DNA from: Planctomycetota bacterium | Lineage (GTDB): Bacteria; Planctomycetota; Planctomycetia; Gemmatales; Gemmataceae | Direction: 5' to 3' | Assembly: GCA_003671255.1 (NCBI GenBank) | Contig: QWPF01000016.1 | Span: forward strand, 1 to 40,862 | Length of the DNA stretch: 40,862 bases | In this document: positions 1 through 8,371 of the stretch, one piece after another | Layout: the number at the start of each line of letters is the position of its first letter | How positions within the stretch are numbered: position 1 is the stretch's first letter | Notes under the pieces: generated by a model | Told to the model about the DNA's origin: nothing | Databases searched by the model: none | The model's input: only the letters and a program-made list of their open reading frames with translations | Translations under genes and position numbers: made by a program

Positions 1-641
1 ACAGGTGAAGGATGTTGGTCGCCGGCTACTAATCCTGCGATGTGTGCCATATCCACCATGAAAATCGATTTATTGTCGTTGGCAATCTCAGCAAACTTTG
101 CAAAATCAATCACTCGGGAATAAGCGCTGGCGCCCGCAAGCACCATTTTAGGCTTATGCTCTTTGGCCAATCTTGCTACTTCATCATAATCAATCCTGCC
201 GTCATCTTGCTTAACCCCATATGGAATGATCTTGTAAAGCTTGCCTGAAAAATTCAAATGCATTCCATGGGTAAGATGCCCGCCATGGGCCAGATTCATG
301 CCAAGAATGGTGTCGCCTGGTTGCAGACAGGAAAAGTATACCGCCATGTTGGCGCTGGCACCCGCATGGGGTTGCACATTAGCATGTTCAGCACCAAAAA
401 GCTTGCATGCCCTGCTGATTGCAAGAGATTCGGCCTCATCAACATACTCGCATCCGCCGTAATATCTTTTACCGGGATACCCTTCAGCGTATTTATTAGT
501 AAGAACAGAACCTTGACAGGCCATAATTGCGGGGCTAGTGTAATTTTCGGAAGCGATCATTTCCAGGCCATCCTGCTGCCTGTTTTTCTCGTGAAGGATT
601 GCTTTCCATACATCTGGGTCTGCTTTTTCGATTAAGTTCAT
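1..641 (-). CDS. glyA: Serine hydroxymethyltransferase, N-terminal part (cut by window edge)
   Basis: PLP enzyme interconverting serine and glycine with tetrahydrofolate, the main source of one-carbon units in the cytoplasm. About 213 N-terminal residues are visible. Translating the minus strand gives the family signatures [26 protein letters not shown] and [11 protein letters not shown], the last including the Asp that contacts the PLP ring. The PLP lysine and C-terminal domain lie outside the window, so this is a boundary truncation and not a broken gene. The start at 641 is preceded by GGAGAG at good spacing; an in-frame ATG at 653 would contain that ribosome-binding site and is less likely. 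The HAD gene lies 43 bases upstream on the same strand and may be co-transcribed. Identity is very secure. Confidence 0.96.
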   Translation of the reverse strand, partial: MNLIEKADPDVWKAILHEKNRQQDGLEMIASENYTSPAIMACQGSVLTNKYAEGYPGKRYYGGCEYVDEAESLAISRACKLFGAEHANVQPHAGASANMAVYFSCLQPGDTILGMNLAHGGHLTHGMHLNFSGKLYKIIPYGVKQDDGRIDYDEVARLAKEHKPKMVLAGASAYSRVIDFAKFAEIANDNKSIFMVDMAHIAGLVAGDQHPSP

Positions 642-684
642 AGTTCTCTCCATTTGTTTTTATTATGATAGTGCACTACAGTAG

Positions 685-1293
685 TTAAAAAGAAATACCC
701 TTAGCTAATAGTTCTTTTTCAAGATTCATCTCTTGTTGATAAACAATTCCATCCCAACCACAATCCTTTGCAGTTTGAATGTTAACATGAAGGTCGTCAA
801 TAAATAAGCAGTCTTCAGGCTTGGTTTTTGTCTTTTCGTTGAGGATATCGTAAATTTGTCGGGCGGGTTTTCTGCAGCGCACCTCATGAGACAAAATCAA
901 CGAATCAAAATGCCTGAGAACCTGATCAAACTGCGCAAGAAAACGCTTGGCATGAAACCAATTGGTGTTGCTTAACAAAACCAGCCTGTGAGATTTAGCC
1001 AAAAGAGGAATGAGATTACAAACCGCATCGATGGGGGTAAACATATCGCTGAAAGCATGATCAAATTCGTGATCCGGACAATTGATATTCAAGGAATTGC
1101 GAACGATTTCCCGATACTTTTCGGGTGAGATATTGCCCTTTTCCAGCTCATTTTCAGTCGTTTCGTCGAATAAAACCTTTCTAATCGTTCCAACATCCTT
1201 GGAGCAATGATTCGCCATCTGCTTAGCAGCTTTTAAATGGCTGAACATGCCGATTACATTGCCGAAATCAAAAACCAAAACTTTATTACTCAT
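685..1293 (-). CDS. HAD-superfamily hydrolase, YihX-like
   Basis: Probable cytoplasmic phosphatase of 202 residues. HAD motif I is FDFGNV with nucleophile Asp9; Gly stands where many HAD phosphatases have the second Asp, as in the YihX (glucose-1-phosphatase-like) and haloacid dehalogenase branch. Motif II is the LLSNTN stretch, motif III is the Lys in CRKPARQIYD, and motif IV is LFIDD. A helical cap lies between motifs I and II, at about residues 15-95. The substrate cannot be read from sequence; sugar phosphates are the best guess from the YihX resemblance. It lies just upstream of glyA on the same strand. No clear ribosome-binding site precedes the ATG. Fold assignment is strong, substrate weak. 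Confidence 0.85.
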   Translation of the reverse strand: MSNKVLVFDFGNVIGMFSHLKAAKQMANHCSKDVGTIRKVLFDETTENELEKGNISPEKYREIVRNSLNINCPDHEFDHAFSDMFTPIDAVCNLIPLLAKSHRLVLLSNTNWFHAKRFLAQFDQVLRHFDSLILSHEVRCRKPARQIYDILNEKTKTKPEDCLFIDDLHVNIQTAKDCGWDGIVYQQEMNLEKELLAKGISF

Positions 1294-1597
1294 ATAAGGA
1301 AGATTATCCGAGCTTAAAAAAATGACAACCCAATAATAGGATGAAAAGAGTGCAAGTGATTCATAAGGAAGTATTTTGCAGGGAATCAGAAAGTTTGGTC
1401 AAGTTAAATGGAGATAAAATCGGGAATGTTTAAGGCGGGAAATACTGTTAAATTATTAAAAAAGGTTCTGAACTTAATTGGAACCACCTTTAGTAAAACA
1501 TAATGAATCTCTTGCTAGGAACCGATTTTCAGTGTAATCATAATACCTTGATACCGGCTAAAAAATCGCAAGGCCCACAAAGTTCAGGAGTTGTTTC
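1294..1597. other. Intergenic region between divergent HAD gene and cysK
   Basis: About 300 bases without a credible gene, expected to hold divergent promoters. A short inverted repeat (AAAGGT at 1461-1466 with ACCTTT at 1486-1491, plus an alternative GGTTC/GAACC pairing inside) lies about 110 bases before cysK. It could be an operator or chance in AT-rich DNA. No convincing -35/-10 pair could be picked by eye. AGGAG ends a few bases before the cysK ATG. Confidence 0.4.
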
Positions 1598-2560
1598 ATG
1601 GAATCAAAACAATTGCGCGGGAGAATTTACGATGACATCACCCAATGTGTCGGTGACACCCCTCTTATAAGAATGCGAAGAGTGGTGGGCGATGCAAAAG
1701 CAACAGTTGCTGCCAAGTTGGAAAATTTCAATCCTCTGTGGTCGGTCAAGGATCGTATTGCAGTGCATATGATCAATACTGCTGAAAAAGAAGGAAAAAT
1801 AAAGGAAGGTACGGTAATTATTGAACCGACCAGTGGGAATACTGGTATCGGCTTGGCGTTTACTTGTGCAGCGCGGGGCTACAAATTAATTGTAACCATG
1901 CCTGAAACCATGAGCTTGGAACGAAGGCGACTGCTTAAAGCCTTTGGAGCAGAAATCGTTCTAACTTCAGGCGAAAAAGGGATGAGTGGTGCAGTTGCCA
2001 AAGCAGAGGAATTAATTGCAAATACTCCGAATTCCTTCATGCCACAACAATTCATGAACCCAAATAATCCAGATACCCATCGCAAAACAACAGCGGAAGA
2101 AATCTGGCGCGATACCGATGGGAAAATTGATATTTTAGTTTCGGGCGTAGGCACCGGGGGTACGATTACCGGGATAAGCGAGGTTATTAAAGCTCGAAAA
2201 CCTTCGTTTAAAGCTATTGCGGTTGAACCGTCTTCGAGCCCCGTGATCACTCAAAGAATGAAGGGCGAAGAAATTAAACCAGGTAGGCATAAAATCCAAG
2301 GCATTGGTGCAGGATTTATTCCCGGGGTTTTAAATCTAAGTATTATTGATGAAGTGATTTTGGTCAACGATGAAGATTCTTTTAATATGACCCGAAGAAT
2401 GGCAAAAGAAGAAGGTTTTCTGTGTGGTATTAGTTGTGGTGCAGCTGCATTTGCTGCAGTTCAGGTGGCGCACCGCCCAGAAAACGCAGGCAAATTGATC
2501 GTGGTGGTACTGCCAGACCTCGGCGAAAGGTACCTAAGTACACCTCTTTTCCCAGAATAG
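1598..2560 (+). CDS. cysK: Cysteine synthase A (O-acetylserine sulfhydrylase)
   Basis: Cytoplasmic PLP enzyme making cysteine from O-acetylserine and sulfide. It has 320 residues, close to the usual CysK length. The PLP lysine is Lys51 in [11 protein letters not shown]. The substrate loop PTSGNTG is at 77-83, the phosphate-binding GTGGTITG near 186, and the SCGAA segment near 275. It lacks an N-terminal haem domain or C-terminal CBS pair, so it is not cystathionine beta-synthase. The ATG at 1598 follows AGGAG at normal spacing. It is monocistronic: a strong hairpin follows the stop. CysM or an O-phosphoserine-using relative cannot be fully excluded by eye, but motif order and length fit CysK. 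Confidence 0.93.
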   Translation: MESKQLRGRIYDDITQCVGDTPLIRMRRVVGDAKATVAAKLENFNPLWSVKDRIAVHMINTAEKEGKIKEGTVIIEPTSGNTGIGLAFTCAARGYKLIVTMPETMSLERRRLLKAFGAEIVLTSGEKGMSGAVAKAEELIANTPNSFMPQQFMNPNNPDTHRKTTAEEIWRDTDGKIDILVSGVGTGGTITGISEVIKARKPSFKAIAVEPSSSPVITQRMKGEEIKPGRHKIQGIGAGFIPGVLNLSIIDEVILVNDEDSFNMTRRMAKEEGFLCGISCGAAAFAAVQVAHRPENAGKLIVVVLPDLGERYLSTPLFPE

Positions 2561-2585
2561 CCCCTTTTCGTTGTTTTTACTTATT

Positions 2586-2633
2586 ACCAGAGAGGATTCA
2601 TACTTCCTCTCTGGTTCAATTCCTTGCTTTTTC
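2586..2633 (+). terminator. Rho-independent terminator after cysK
   Basis: Perfect 10-base inverted repeat: ACCAGAGAGG at 2586-2595 and CCTCTCTGGT at 2606-2615, with a 10-base loop. A T-rich but interrupted tract follows. It starts 25 bases after the cysK stop and separates it from rpsA. Confidence 0.75.
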
Positions 2634-2639
2634 TATAAT
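2611..2639 (+). promoter_or_regulatory. Candidate rpsA promoter
   Basis: A perfect TATAAT at 2634-2639 lies just past the cysK terminator and about 150 bases before rpsA. The -35 position (about 2611-2616, CTGGTT) is a poor match, so only the -10 box supports the call. It would give rpsA a leader of roughly 140 bases. Confidence 0.35.
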
Positions 2640-2662
2640 AATCTCTTGTGGCAGGCGACGAA

Positions 2663-2682
2663 GATGAAAAATGCTTTTCATC
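2663..2682 (+). promoter_or_regulatory. Hairpin in the rpsA leader
   Basis: GATGAAAA and TTTTCATC form a perfect 8-base stem around the loop ATGC, without a following T-run, so it is unlikely to be a terminator. It lies in the presumed 5' leader of rpsA. Ribosomal protein S1 genes are autoregulated in some bacteria; whether this hairpin takes part is inference. Confidence 0.3.
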
Positions 2683-2788
2683 CGCATTGTCAGGCATTTT
2701 TATCGCTGTTTCCTTCAAAATTATCGCTAGCAGTAGGATAAGTTAAACGGTTCATCGAAGGAACTGCTTTGGAGTTTGGTCATATCCC

Positions 2789-4582
2789 ATGGTAAATCGA
2801 AATCTTTTACGACAGTATGATTTGTCTGATTCTGAATTAGAGAACGAGTTGGCAGCCGCCTTTAGTAGGCCCGAAACCGGCGGTGATGTTGAAAACTGGT
2901 TACTCGACGACCAACAAGAATTTGAATCCAATAAAGTGATTAAAGGGCGTATTGCCCGTATTGAAGGTGATGATGTTGTAATCGACATCGGTTACAAAAG
3001 CGAAGGCGTAATCCCCCTTAACGAATGGTTTGATGAAGCTACGGGCGAAATCGTAATGCCCAAAGCGGGCGAAGATATTCAAGTCCTTCTTGAATCCGTT
3101 GAAGACGAAACAGGTAACATTCTTTTAAGCTATCGCAAAGCAAAGCGTCAAAAAGAATGGGAAATGATTATCTCCAAGCACAAAGAAGGAGATGTCATCA
3201 TTGGTTTGGTTACCAAGAAAATCAAAGGCGGGTTGCTCGTCAATATTGGCGTTAATGTCTTCTTGCCCGCATCACAAGTTGATATTCGCAGGCCCCCTGA
3301 TATCGGCGATTACATCAACCGCAGTATCGAGTGCAAAATTCTCAAAATTGATGAAGCGCGTCGCAATATCGTCGTCAGCAGGCGTAAATTGCTTGAAGAT
3401 CAACGCGAAGACCTCAAGAAAAAGTTGCTCTCAGAAATCGAACCCAATCAAGTTCGTAAAGGTGTTGTCAAGAATATCGCAGACTTCGGCGCATTCGTCG
3501 ACCTCGGCGGTATCGATGGCTTGTTGCACATCACCGACATGACTTGGGGCCGTGTCAGCAATCCTCACGAAATTGTTCATATCGATCAGCAGCTTGAGGT
3601 TTATGTTATTTCTGTGGATAAAGATCGCGAAAAAATCGCTCTTGGTCTTAAGCAGAAATCCCAAAGCCCTTGGGCCAGCGTTGCTGATAAATACCCAATT
3701 GCCAGCCGCCACAATGGCGAAGTTGTCAATGTAATGAGCTATGGCGCATTCGTTAAACTTGAATCGGGCATCGAAGGCCTTGTTCATATCAGCGAAATGA
3801 GCTGGACCAAGAGAATCAACCATCCTAACGAAATGGTATCAATTGGCGACCAGATTGAAGTTCAAGTTCTGAACATCAACAAGGATAAACAAGAGATTTC
3901 TCTTGGTATGAAACAGGTTCAGAATAACCCATGGGACAAAGTTGCAGAGAGATATCCTCCTGGCACCATTGTTTCAGGCGCTGTTCGCAACCTCACCAAC
4001 TATGGTGCTTTCATCGAAATCGAAGAAGGTATTGATGGCTTGTTGCATGTAACCGACATGAGTTGGGTTCGTAAAGTCACCCATCCAAGTGAAGTGGTGA
4101 ACAAGGGCGACGCAGTTACTTGCGTTGTGTTGAATGTTGATCAGGAAAGAAAGCGAATTGCGCTTGGCCTGAAACAAATGAACAACGATCCTTGGGAAGG
4201 TGATATCCCTGGCCGATACAAAGCAGGCGAACTTCGTAAGGGTAAAGTTACCAAGCTCACCAATTTTGGTGTGTTTGTTGAACTTGAACCCGGTCTCGAA
4301 GGCCTACTGCATATTTCCGAGCTTTCCGATGATAAAATCGAAAGTCCAGAAGAAATTGTAAAGGTTGGCGATGATATCGAAGTTCGAGTTCTTCGCGTTG
4401 ATGCTGCAGATCGCAAGATTGGGCTCTCCCGTAGAAAATTGAACGAACCTTATGTGGAAGAAACTGAAGAAAATGCTGATGATGATTCAAACAGGCCACA
4501 AAGAGAACTTCGAGGAGGAACCGGCTCGGCTGGGGCAGGCAATTTGATTAACATGCCTGAGTCAGAATCTGAGCAACAGTAA
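2789..4582 (+). CDS. rpsA: 30S ribosomal protein S1
   Basis: RNA-binding protein of the small ribosomal subunit that helps recruit and unfold mRNA. It has 597 residues and six S1 (OB-fold) repeats at about 50-118, 134-200, 221-290, 307-376, 394-463 and 481-550, followed by an acidic, Gly-rich tail. Repeats 3-6 show the recurring GAFV...GLLHI/VTDMSW pattern; repeats 1 and 2 are divergent, as in S1 proteins that dock on the ribosome through their N-terminus. The six-repeat layout matches proteobacterial S1, and the length slightly exceeds the usual 550-570 because of the tail. GGAG at 2771 is 14 bases from the ATG, a loose spacing; weak ribosome-binding sites are common for rpsA. A strong terminator follows, so the gene appears monocistronic. 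Confidence 0.95.
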   Translation: MVNRNLLRQYDLSDSELENELAAAFSRPETGGDVENWLLDDQQEFESNKVIKGRIARIEGDDVVIDIGYKSEGVIPLNEWFDEATGEIVMPKAGEDIQVLLESVEDETGNILLSYRKAKRQKEWEMIISKHKEGDVIIGLVTKKIKGGLLVNIGVNVFLPASQVDIRRPPDIGDYINRSIECKILKIDEARRNIVVSRRKLLEDQREDLKKKLLSEIEPNQVRKGVVKNIADFGAFVDLGGIDGLLHITDMTWGRVSNPHEIVHIDQQLEVYVISVDKDREKIALGLKQKSQSPWASVADKYPIASRHNGEVVNVMSYGAFVKLESGIEGLVHISEMSWTKRINHPNEMVSIGDQIEVQVLNINKDKQEISLGMKQVQNNPWDKVAERYPPGTIVSGAVRNLTNYGAFIEIEEGIDGLLHVTDMSWVRKVTHPSEVVNKGDAVTCVVLNVDQERKRIALGLKQMNNDPWEGDIPGRYKAGELRKGKVTKLTNFGVFVELEPGLEGLLHISELSDDKIESPEEIVKVGDDIEVRVLRVDAADRKIGLSRRKLNEPYVEETEENADDDSNRPQRELRGGTGSAGAGNLINMPESESEQQ

Positions 4583-4601
4583 GGGTTATTCCTTTTATAT
4601 T

Positions 4602-4642
4602 AACCGCCTCGGGGATTTATTCCCGGGGCGGTTGTTTTTTTT
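4602..4642 (+). terminator. Rho-independent terminator after rpsA
   Basis: GC-rich stem with AACCGCC on the left (from 4602) and GGCGGTT on the right (to 4633), extended inward by CGGGGA/TCCCG pairing with a small bulge, then a run of eight Ts at 4635-4642. This is the clearest terminator in the window. Confidence 0.9.
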
Positions 4643-4934
4643 GTTCCGGTTGTGACGGTCTTCCCTTATCATTTAATTATTCCTGTCTTGTGTGTTTGGT
4701 AGCTTGCAAGGGTTAGTTCCTTATTGATATCGTTTTCACAACTTCAACCTTGTTAGACCGGTAACACCTTTTCAGTGATGGGTTCGCCAAGTCGATAATT
4801 ATCTTAAGCGGAGGATTTCTTGCTTTGATATGCTGTTGAAATTTTCATCATCATGCTCAAACGAAACTTCCCCTGCTAAAATGTAAGTAAAGTTCATTGA
4901 CCTTTAGCGACCTTAGACACCACCGGAAAACACC
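4643..4934 (+). promoter_or_regulatory. Upstream region of the sigma factor gene with a candidate extended -10 promoter
   Basis: About 290 bases with no credible gene. TGCTAAAAT at 4874-4882 fits an extended -10 element (TG-n-TAAAAT, five of six matches to TATAAT). The corresponding -35 position is weak. This would start the sigma factor transcript about 45 bases before its ATG. No other structure was seen. Confidence 0.3.
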
Positions 4935-5774
4935 ATGACTCGACCCAGTCGCATACGCAGTGAAGCAGTTCAATCGCCTTTGGAGACTTATCTAAAGGAA
5001 ATTAATGAAACTGCTCTTCTTAATGCAGATGAAGAAAAGCAGCTTGCTTATCGAATTGAAAAAGGCGATGTCGAGGCCAGAGATCGTATGGTTCGCGCCA
5101 ACTTAAGGCTTGTGGTTAATATTTCGCGAAGCTACACCGGCAAAGGACTTGCCCTGCAAGATCTTATCGAAGAAGGAAATCTTGGGCTTTTAAGGGCGGT
5201 GGAAGGCTTTGATCCTACCATGAACACCCGCTTCAGCACTTATGCTAGCTATTGGATTAAACAATCCATCAAACGCGCTTTGGTCAATACCGCAAAAACC
5301 ATTCGTGTTCCAGCTTACATGGTCGAACTTCTTGCCAAATGGCGTAGAGCCAATGCCATTCTTCACGATACACTTGGCAGGCCACCCTCCCATGAAGAAA
5401 TTGCAGCAAGCTTGGATTTACCCAAGAAGAAGCTCAATATCATCAAGAAAGCCATCAAGGTTTATCATTCCGCGCCCCAGCCCGATCAATCCGATAGTGG
5501 CTGGTCTCTTGAAGAAATGGTCATGGATTCCAACACCAAAACACCTGATAACGAAATGGTGGAAGCGGATGATTTGGTTCATGTAAAAGAACTCCTCGGA
5601 AAAATGGATCCCCGCGAAGCAATCGTTCTTAAAATGCGCTTTGGTCTTGATGATGAAGAACCTAAAACACTTAAAGAAATTGGCGAAAGCCTTGGCCTTA
5701 CAAGAGAACGCGTTCGACAAATCGAAAGCGAAGCACTCGAAAAACTTGGCGTCAGCATGGGTGTTAATTCTTAG
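4935..5774 (+). CDS. Sigma-70 family RNA polymerase sigma factor (compact, RpoD/group 2-like)
   Basis: Directs RNA polymerase to promoters. It has 279 residues: region 1.2 at about 13-45 (SPLETYLKEINETALLNADE), region 2 at 50-120 with the -10 recognition helix (YASYWIKQSIKRAL), region 3 at about 128-205, and region 4 at 215-272 with the -35 recognition helix (LGLTRERVRQIE). It lacks region 1.1 and the long non-conserved insert of a housekeeping RpoD, so it is probably an alternative group 2-type factor; planctomycetes commonly carry several. No anti-sigma gene is adjacent. It stands alone between the rpsA terminator and a hairpin after its stop. Family is certain; regulon unknown. Confidence 0.93.
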   Translation: MTRPSRIRSEAVQSPLETYLKEINETALLNADEEKQLAYRIEKGDVEARDRMVRANLRLVVNISRSYTGKGLALQDLIEEGNLGLLRAVEGFDPTMNTRFSTYASYWIKQSIKRALVNTAKTIRVPAYMVELLAKWRRANAILHDTLGRPPSHEEIAASLDLPKKKLNIIKKAIKVYHSAPQPDQSDSGWSLEEMVMDSNTKTPDNEMVEADDLVHVKELLGKMDPREAIVLKMRFGLDDEEPKTLKEIGESLGLTRERVRQIESEALEKLGVSMGVNS

Positions 5775-5782
5775 TTTGGGCA

Positions 5783-5807
5783 AAAGGGGCAATAAAAACT
5801 GCCCTTT
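5783..5807 (+). terminator. Possible terminator after the sigma factor gene
   Basis: AAAGGGGCA pairs with TGCCCTTT with one bulged G, nine bases after the stop codon. There is no good T-run, so termination may be weak or Rho-assisted. Confidence 0.4.
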
Positions 5808-5855
5808 CTGCAACTTGTCGGCATTACCCAGCATTTAATTCAATCGTTTCTACGG

Positions 5856-5885
5856 CTTATCTCCCGGCCTTTACTGGCCGATAAG
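5856..5885 (+). promoter_or_regulatory. Interrupted inverted repeat upstream of the TPR gene
   Basis: CTTATC (5856-5861) pairs with GATAAG (5880-5885), and GGCC (5866-5869) with GGCC (5876-5879), leaving TCCC bulged on one side. It lies about 40 bases before the next start. It could be a second terminator or a leader structure; no T-run follows. Confidence 0.3.
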
Positions 5886-5922
5886 GATTATGAGGAATGT
5901 TGTTCCTTTGTAATTTGGGGAG

Positions 5923-6738
5923 ATGATGCGTTACTTTATCATTGCTTATTTCTTTTTAATCATCTTGTTGGCAGGCATCCCTCTAGTTGCCTTGGCTGAT
6001 AATTCAGATCAAGATTCACTTGCTGAATTGCATTGGCGGGCAGGCCAAAAATCTTTGGATGCAGGCGACCCTATAAGTGCCCTTCGTTCTTTTAGGCAAT
6101 CCCTCTCAATCAATCCTGATTCCGCTAAAACGCATCTTTCGATGGCCGCTGCCTGTCTTGCTCAAGGGAATGATTCCATCGCTGCTATTCATCTTAAAAT
6201 CTGCCTCGAAATTGAACCAGGTAATGTCATTGTCAGGCAGAATTATGCGGATCTACTCCTGCGAATGAATCAACTAGAAGAAGCTAGGGATCAATTTAAT
6301 TTGTTCGTTAAAGATACCCAGCAATTTGGCGAACAGGCCAACCGGCATATGATTCACGCCCATAGCAGATTGATGGCAATTTCAGAGCAATTGGGTGATG
6401 CGTATGAAGAGCATTTGAATCGTGGTATTGGTTTGTACCTGTTAGCGTTGGAGAAAACGAAAAAAGAACAGAAGGAAGTACCCGATGATCAAAACTTGGA
6501 GGCATTGCTGTTTCGTGCAGCAGGCGAACTCACCCAAGCCCGGTTGACTCGAAATGACCAAGTGCGGCCTTGCTGGTATCTTTACTTGGTATGGAACAAG
6601 TTAGCTTGTTCACAACCGGCGCAGCGATGGTATCGAATAACTGCGCAAGATGCCTCGGTAGAGTGTTTAACCCCCCGGGAATTTCAAGACTTCCATCTGG
6701 TCAGAAAATTCGCTGAATCAGACCATATTCGAAAATAA
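5923..6738 (+). CDS. Exported or membrane-anchored TPR-repeat protein
   Basis: 271 residues. The N-terminus is a hydrophobic segment (about 5-24, ending near VALADN) consistent with a signal peptide or uncleaved anchor. About three tetratricopeptide repeats follow at about 33-66, 67-100 and 101-134, with typical A/G/Y/P spacing (AGQKSLDAGDPISALRSFRQ; SINPDSAKTHLSMAAACLAQG). The second half is helical and contains no motif I recognise. TPR arrays bind partner proteins; the partner is unknown. Two adjacent ATGs (5923 and 5926) follow GGGGAG; the second has better spacing and the true start may be three bases later. It probably acts in the periplasm. Function is not assigned. Confidence 0.75.
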   Translation: MMRYFIIAYFFLIILLAGIPLVALADNSDQDSLAELHWRAGQKSLDAGDPISALRSFRQSLSINPDSAKTHLSMAAACLAQGNDSIAAIHLKICLEIEPGNVIVRQNYADLLLRMNQLEEARDQFNLFVKDTQQFGEQANRHMIHAHSRLMAISEQLGDAYEEHLNRGIGLYLLALEKTKKEQKEVPDDQNLEALLFRAAGELTQARLTRNDQVRPCWYLYLVWNKLACSQPAQRWYRITAQDASVECLTPREFQDFHLVRKFAESDHIRK

Positions 6739-6820
6739 TTCCAACATTTTCAGCTATAAAGTGTTATTATTCCAAGGGATTGGCTTTTCATTTGAGTTGT
6801 CGTTTCTTAGGAAATTATTC

Positions 6821-8083
6821 ATGTTTTCATCCATTAGATTAATTAAAGCTCTTGGGTTCATTGCCTTGGTAATACCAATGTTTGCTTTTGCACAACCCAT
6901 GCCTTTGGAAGATGTTCTAAAGGAAAGATCTGCAAGCGCAGATATTTTCAACAAAACTATGCGTGGTGAGATTCCGTTCGATGCTAAAAATCCTGCTCAT
7001 ATGAAAGCTGTCGATGTTAATGCTAAATTTTTTGTCTATAGGGTAACCAGACCGGAAATCCAAGCAGAACCTGGTAAAATGGATTCCATTTTCAAAGAGT
7101 TTGAAGGCGTTTTGAGACAACTTAAAACTAAAGCTGATAACCCTTTTAACTCTAGTTTCCTCGAAAAAATCTTGGAGAAAACTAAAGAGATCATTCCCAA
7201 TACTTCCATCAGCGCTCGCATTAACGCTGTTCGCATGCAAGCTATGTGCCCTGCAGAAATCGCCAACTGTGATCTTGCTGGTCAGAAAAGCCTTCCCGAT
7301 CAATTCATGGAATCCTTTGTTGCAGTTTTACAAAAATCCCCCGATGACGGTATGAAGCTTTACGCATTGAAAGGGATTCGAGACACCTACAAGGTTATCC
7401 GCCCCATGGCTGTCGTAAAGAAGGCGAGTAGCAGGGTCACTTTAAGCCCTGCGGTAGAAGTTAAAGTTGCTGAAACTTTGGCACAATTTATTGAAACCCC
7501 AACTGTTTATCCAGAAGGTACTGCTCCCGAAATCGTAGAAGGTTATAGGGTTTTAAGGCGTGAAGCTTTAAAAGCTCTTGCGCAATCAAGGTCCCCTATT
7601 TCAGGGCAAAAAGGTAAAACAGCATTCATTCTCGCTAAATTTGCGAATGGTTCAGACATTAAGCCCGAACCTAGGTTAGATGAAAGAGCCGAGGCTGCTA
7701 TTGGTCTGCTTAATCTTCGCCTTCAAGATCCTGATGCAAGCGAATACAATATGGAAGCAGCTTTATACCAGTTCAGCTCATTCCTTATTGATTATTTCCA
7801 GCGATTTAATTCCCGCAATGACTCTGATATCGAAAAATTGTTTCCTTGGAAGTTCTATGCTGCAAGAATTACTGATGCCATTGATGAGCTTAATAAAGAA
7901 GTGAAAAATGTTCCGTACTTAGTGGAAATGGTTCAGAAGATAGGTCTTGGCCTGAGCGATATGGAAAAACTTGACAAAGCAGCGATTCCACAACTTACCA
8001 CTTTTGTGCAAACCAAACCGCCCACCAGTTTATTGATCTTTAAAAAGATTCCTGGAACAGAAGTGAAACTACACGGGAATTAA
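6821..8083 (+). CDS. Exported protein of unknown function, mainly helical
   Basis: 420 residues from the ATG at 6821, which follows AGGA and begins a clean signal peptide (MFSSIRLIKALGFIALV, cleavage near FAFAQPM). A longer in-frame reading from 6761 would put 20 residues before this signal peptide and is rejected. The mature protein is predicted mostly alpha-helical with HEAT-like stretches (for example around EVKVAETLAQFIE and GYRVLRREALKALAQSR), suggesting a protein-binding solenoid. No catalytic motif or lipobox is present. It lies 82 bases after the TPR gene on the same strand and may be co-transcribed with it; the two could act together in the periplasm, but that is inference. Confidence 0.75.
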   Translation: MFSSIRLIKALGFIALVIPMFAFAQPMPLEDVLKERSASADIFNKTMRGEIPFDAKNPAHMKAVDVNAKFFVYRVTRPEIQAEPGKMDSIFKEFEGVLRQLKTKADNPFNSSFLEKILEKTKEIIPNTSISARINAVRMQAMCPAEIANCDLAGQKSLPDQFMESFVAVLQKSPDDGMKLYALKGIRDTYKVIRPMAVVKKASSRVTLSPAVEVKVAETLAQFIETPTVYPEGTAPEIVEGYRVLRREALKALAQSRSPISGQKGKTAFILAKFANGSDIKPEPRLDERAEAAIGLLNLRLQDPDASEYNMEAALYQFSSFLIDYFQRFNSRNDSDIEKLFPWKFYAARITDAIDELNKEVKNVPYLVEMVQKIGLGLSDMEKLDKAAIPQLTTFVQTKPPTSLLIFKKIPGTEVKLHGN

Positions 8084-8085
8084 CC

Positions 8086-8115
8086 TTAAGCGCCCACTTC
8101 AGGTGGGTGCTTTAA
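8086..8115. terminator. Shared terminator hairpin between convergent genes
   Basis: TTAAGCGCCCAC (8086-8097) pairs with GTGGGTGCTTTAA (8103-8115), with one bulge and one G-U pair around the loop TTCAG. It begins three bases after the plus-strand stop and encodes the last residues and stop of the minus-strand gene. Short A/T tracts flank both sides, so it may serve both transcripts. Confidence 0.55.
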
Positions 8116-8355
8116 AAGAATATTCTCGACAAGTTTGATGTCTTTTTCATCAACGCCTTCGCGCCTTTGATATCTGCGCTTTAGGCTATCAAGTACATGA
8201 AGCCACATGACCCTGTCTGCGATTAGGCCTTTCGTCCATTCCCCTCGTTTTTTAAATTTGAATTTGAAGGTCCAAACTCCTGCAAACCTTTCAGCGCTGA
8301 TATAGCGCTTCTCGCCCATATCTGGGTCGATGTCATGCCATTTGATTTCTATCAT
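8086..8355 (-). CDS. Small basic protein of unknown function
   Basis: 89 residues from the ATG at 8355 (MIEIKWHDIDPD), 17 bases after the stop of the RluA gene, with GAGG upstream. A longer reading from 8442 would run inside the RluA coding sequence and is not needed. The protein is rich in Arg, Lys and Trp (RFAGVWTFKFKFKKRGEW; HVLDSLKRRYQRRE), without a signal peptide, membrane segment or Cys motif, so it is cytoplasmic and possibly nucleic-acid binding. I do not recognise a named family. Close coupling to a pseudouridine synthase gene suggests a role in RNA or translation, which is inference. Its C-terminal codons form part of the shared terminator hairpin. Confidence 0.65.
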   Translation of the reverse strand: MIEIKWHDIDPDMGEKRYISAERFAGVWTFKFKFKKRGEWTKGLIADRVMWLHVLDSLKRRYQRREGVDEKDIKLVENILLKHPPEVGA

Positions 8356-8371
8356 CGGGAAAGCCTCTTTA

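Noticed and set aside
241-635. Two plus-strand open frames at 241-462 and 258-635
   Set aside because: They lie antisense to glyA, whose protein motifs are unmistakable; the predicted proteins look unstructured.
1461-1491. Inverted repeat AAAGGT/ACCTTT as an operator or riboswitch
   Set aside because: Too short and AT-rich to separate from chance; kept only as a note on the intergenic region.
3431-4440. Repeated DNA blocks within rpsA as a mobile or tandem repeat element
   Set aside because: They encode homologous S1 domains and reflect protein repeats.
3192-4499. Several overlapping open frames inside rpsA on both strands
   Set aside because: They are shadows of the repeated S1 codons; rpsA explains all the constraint.
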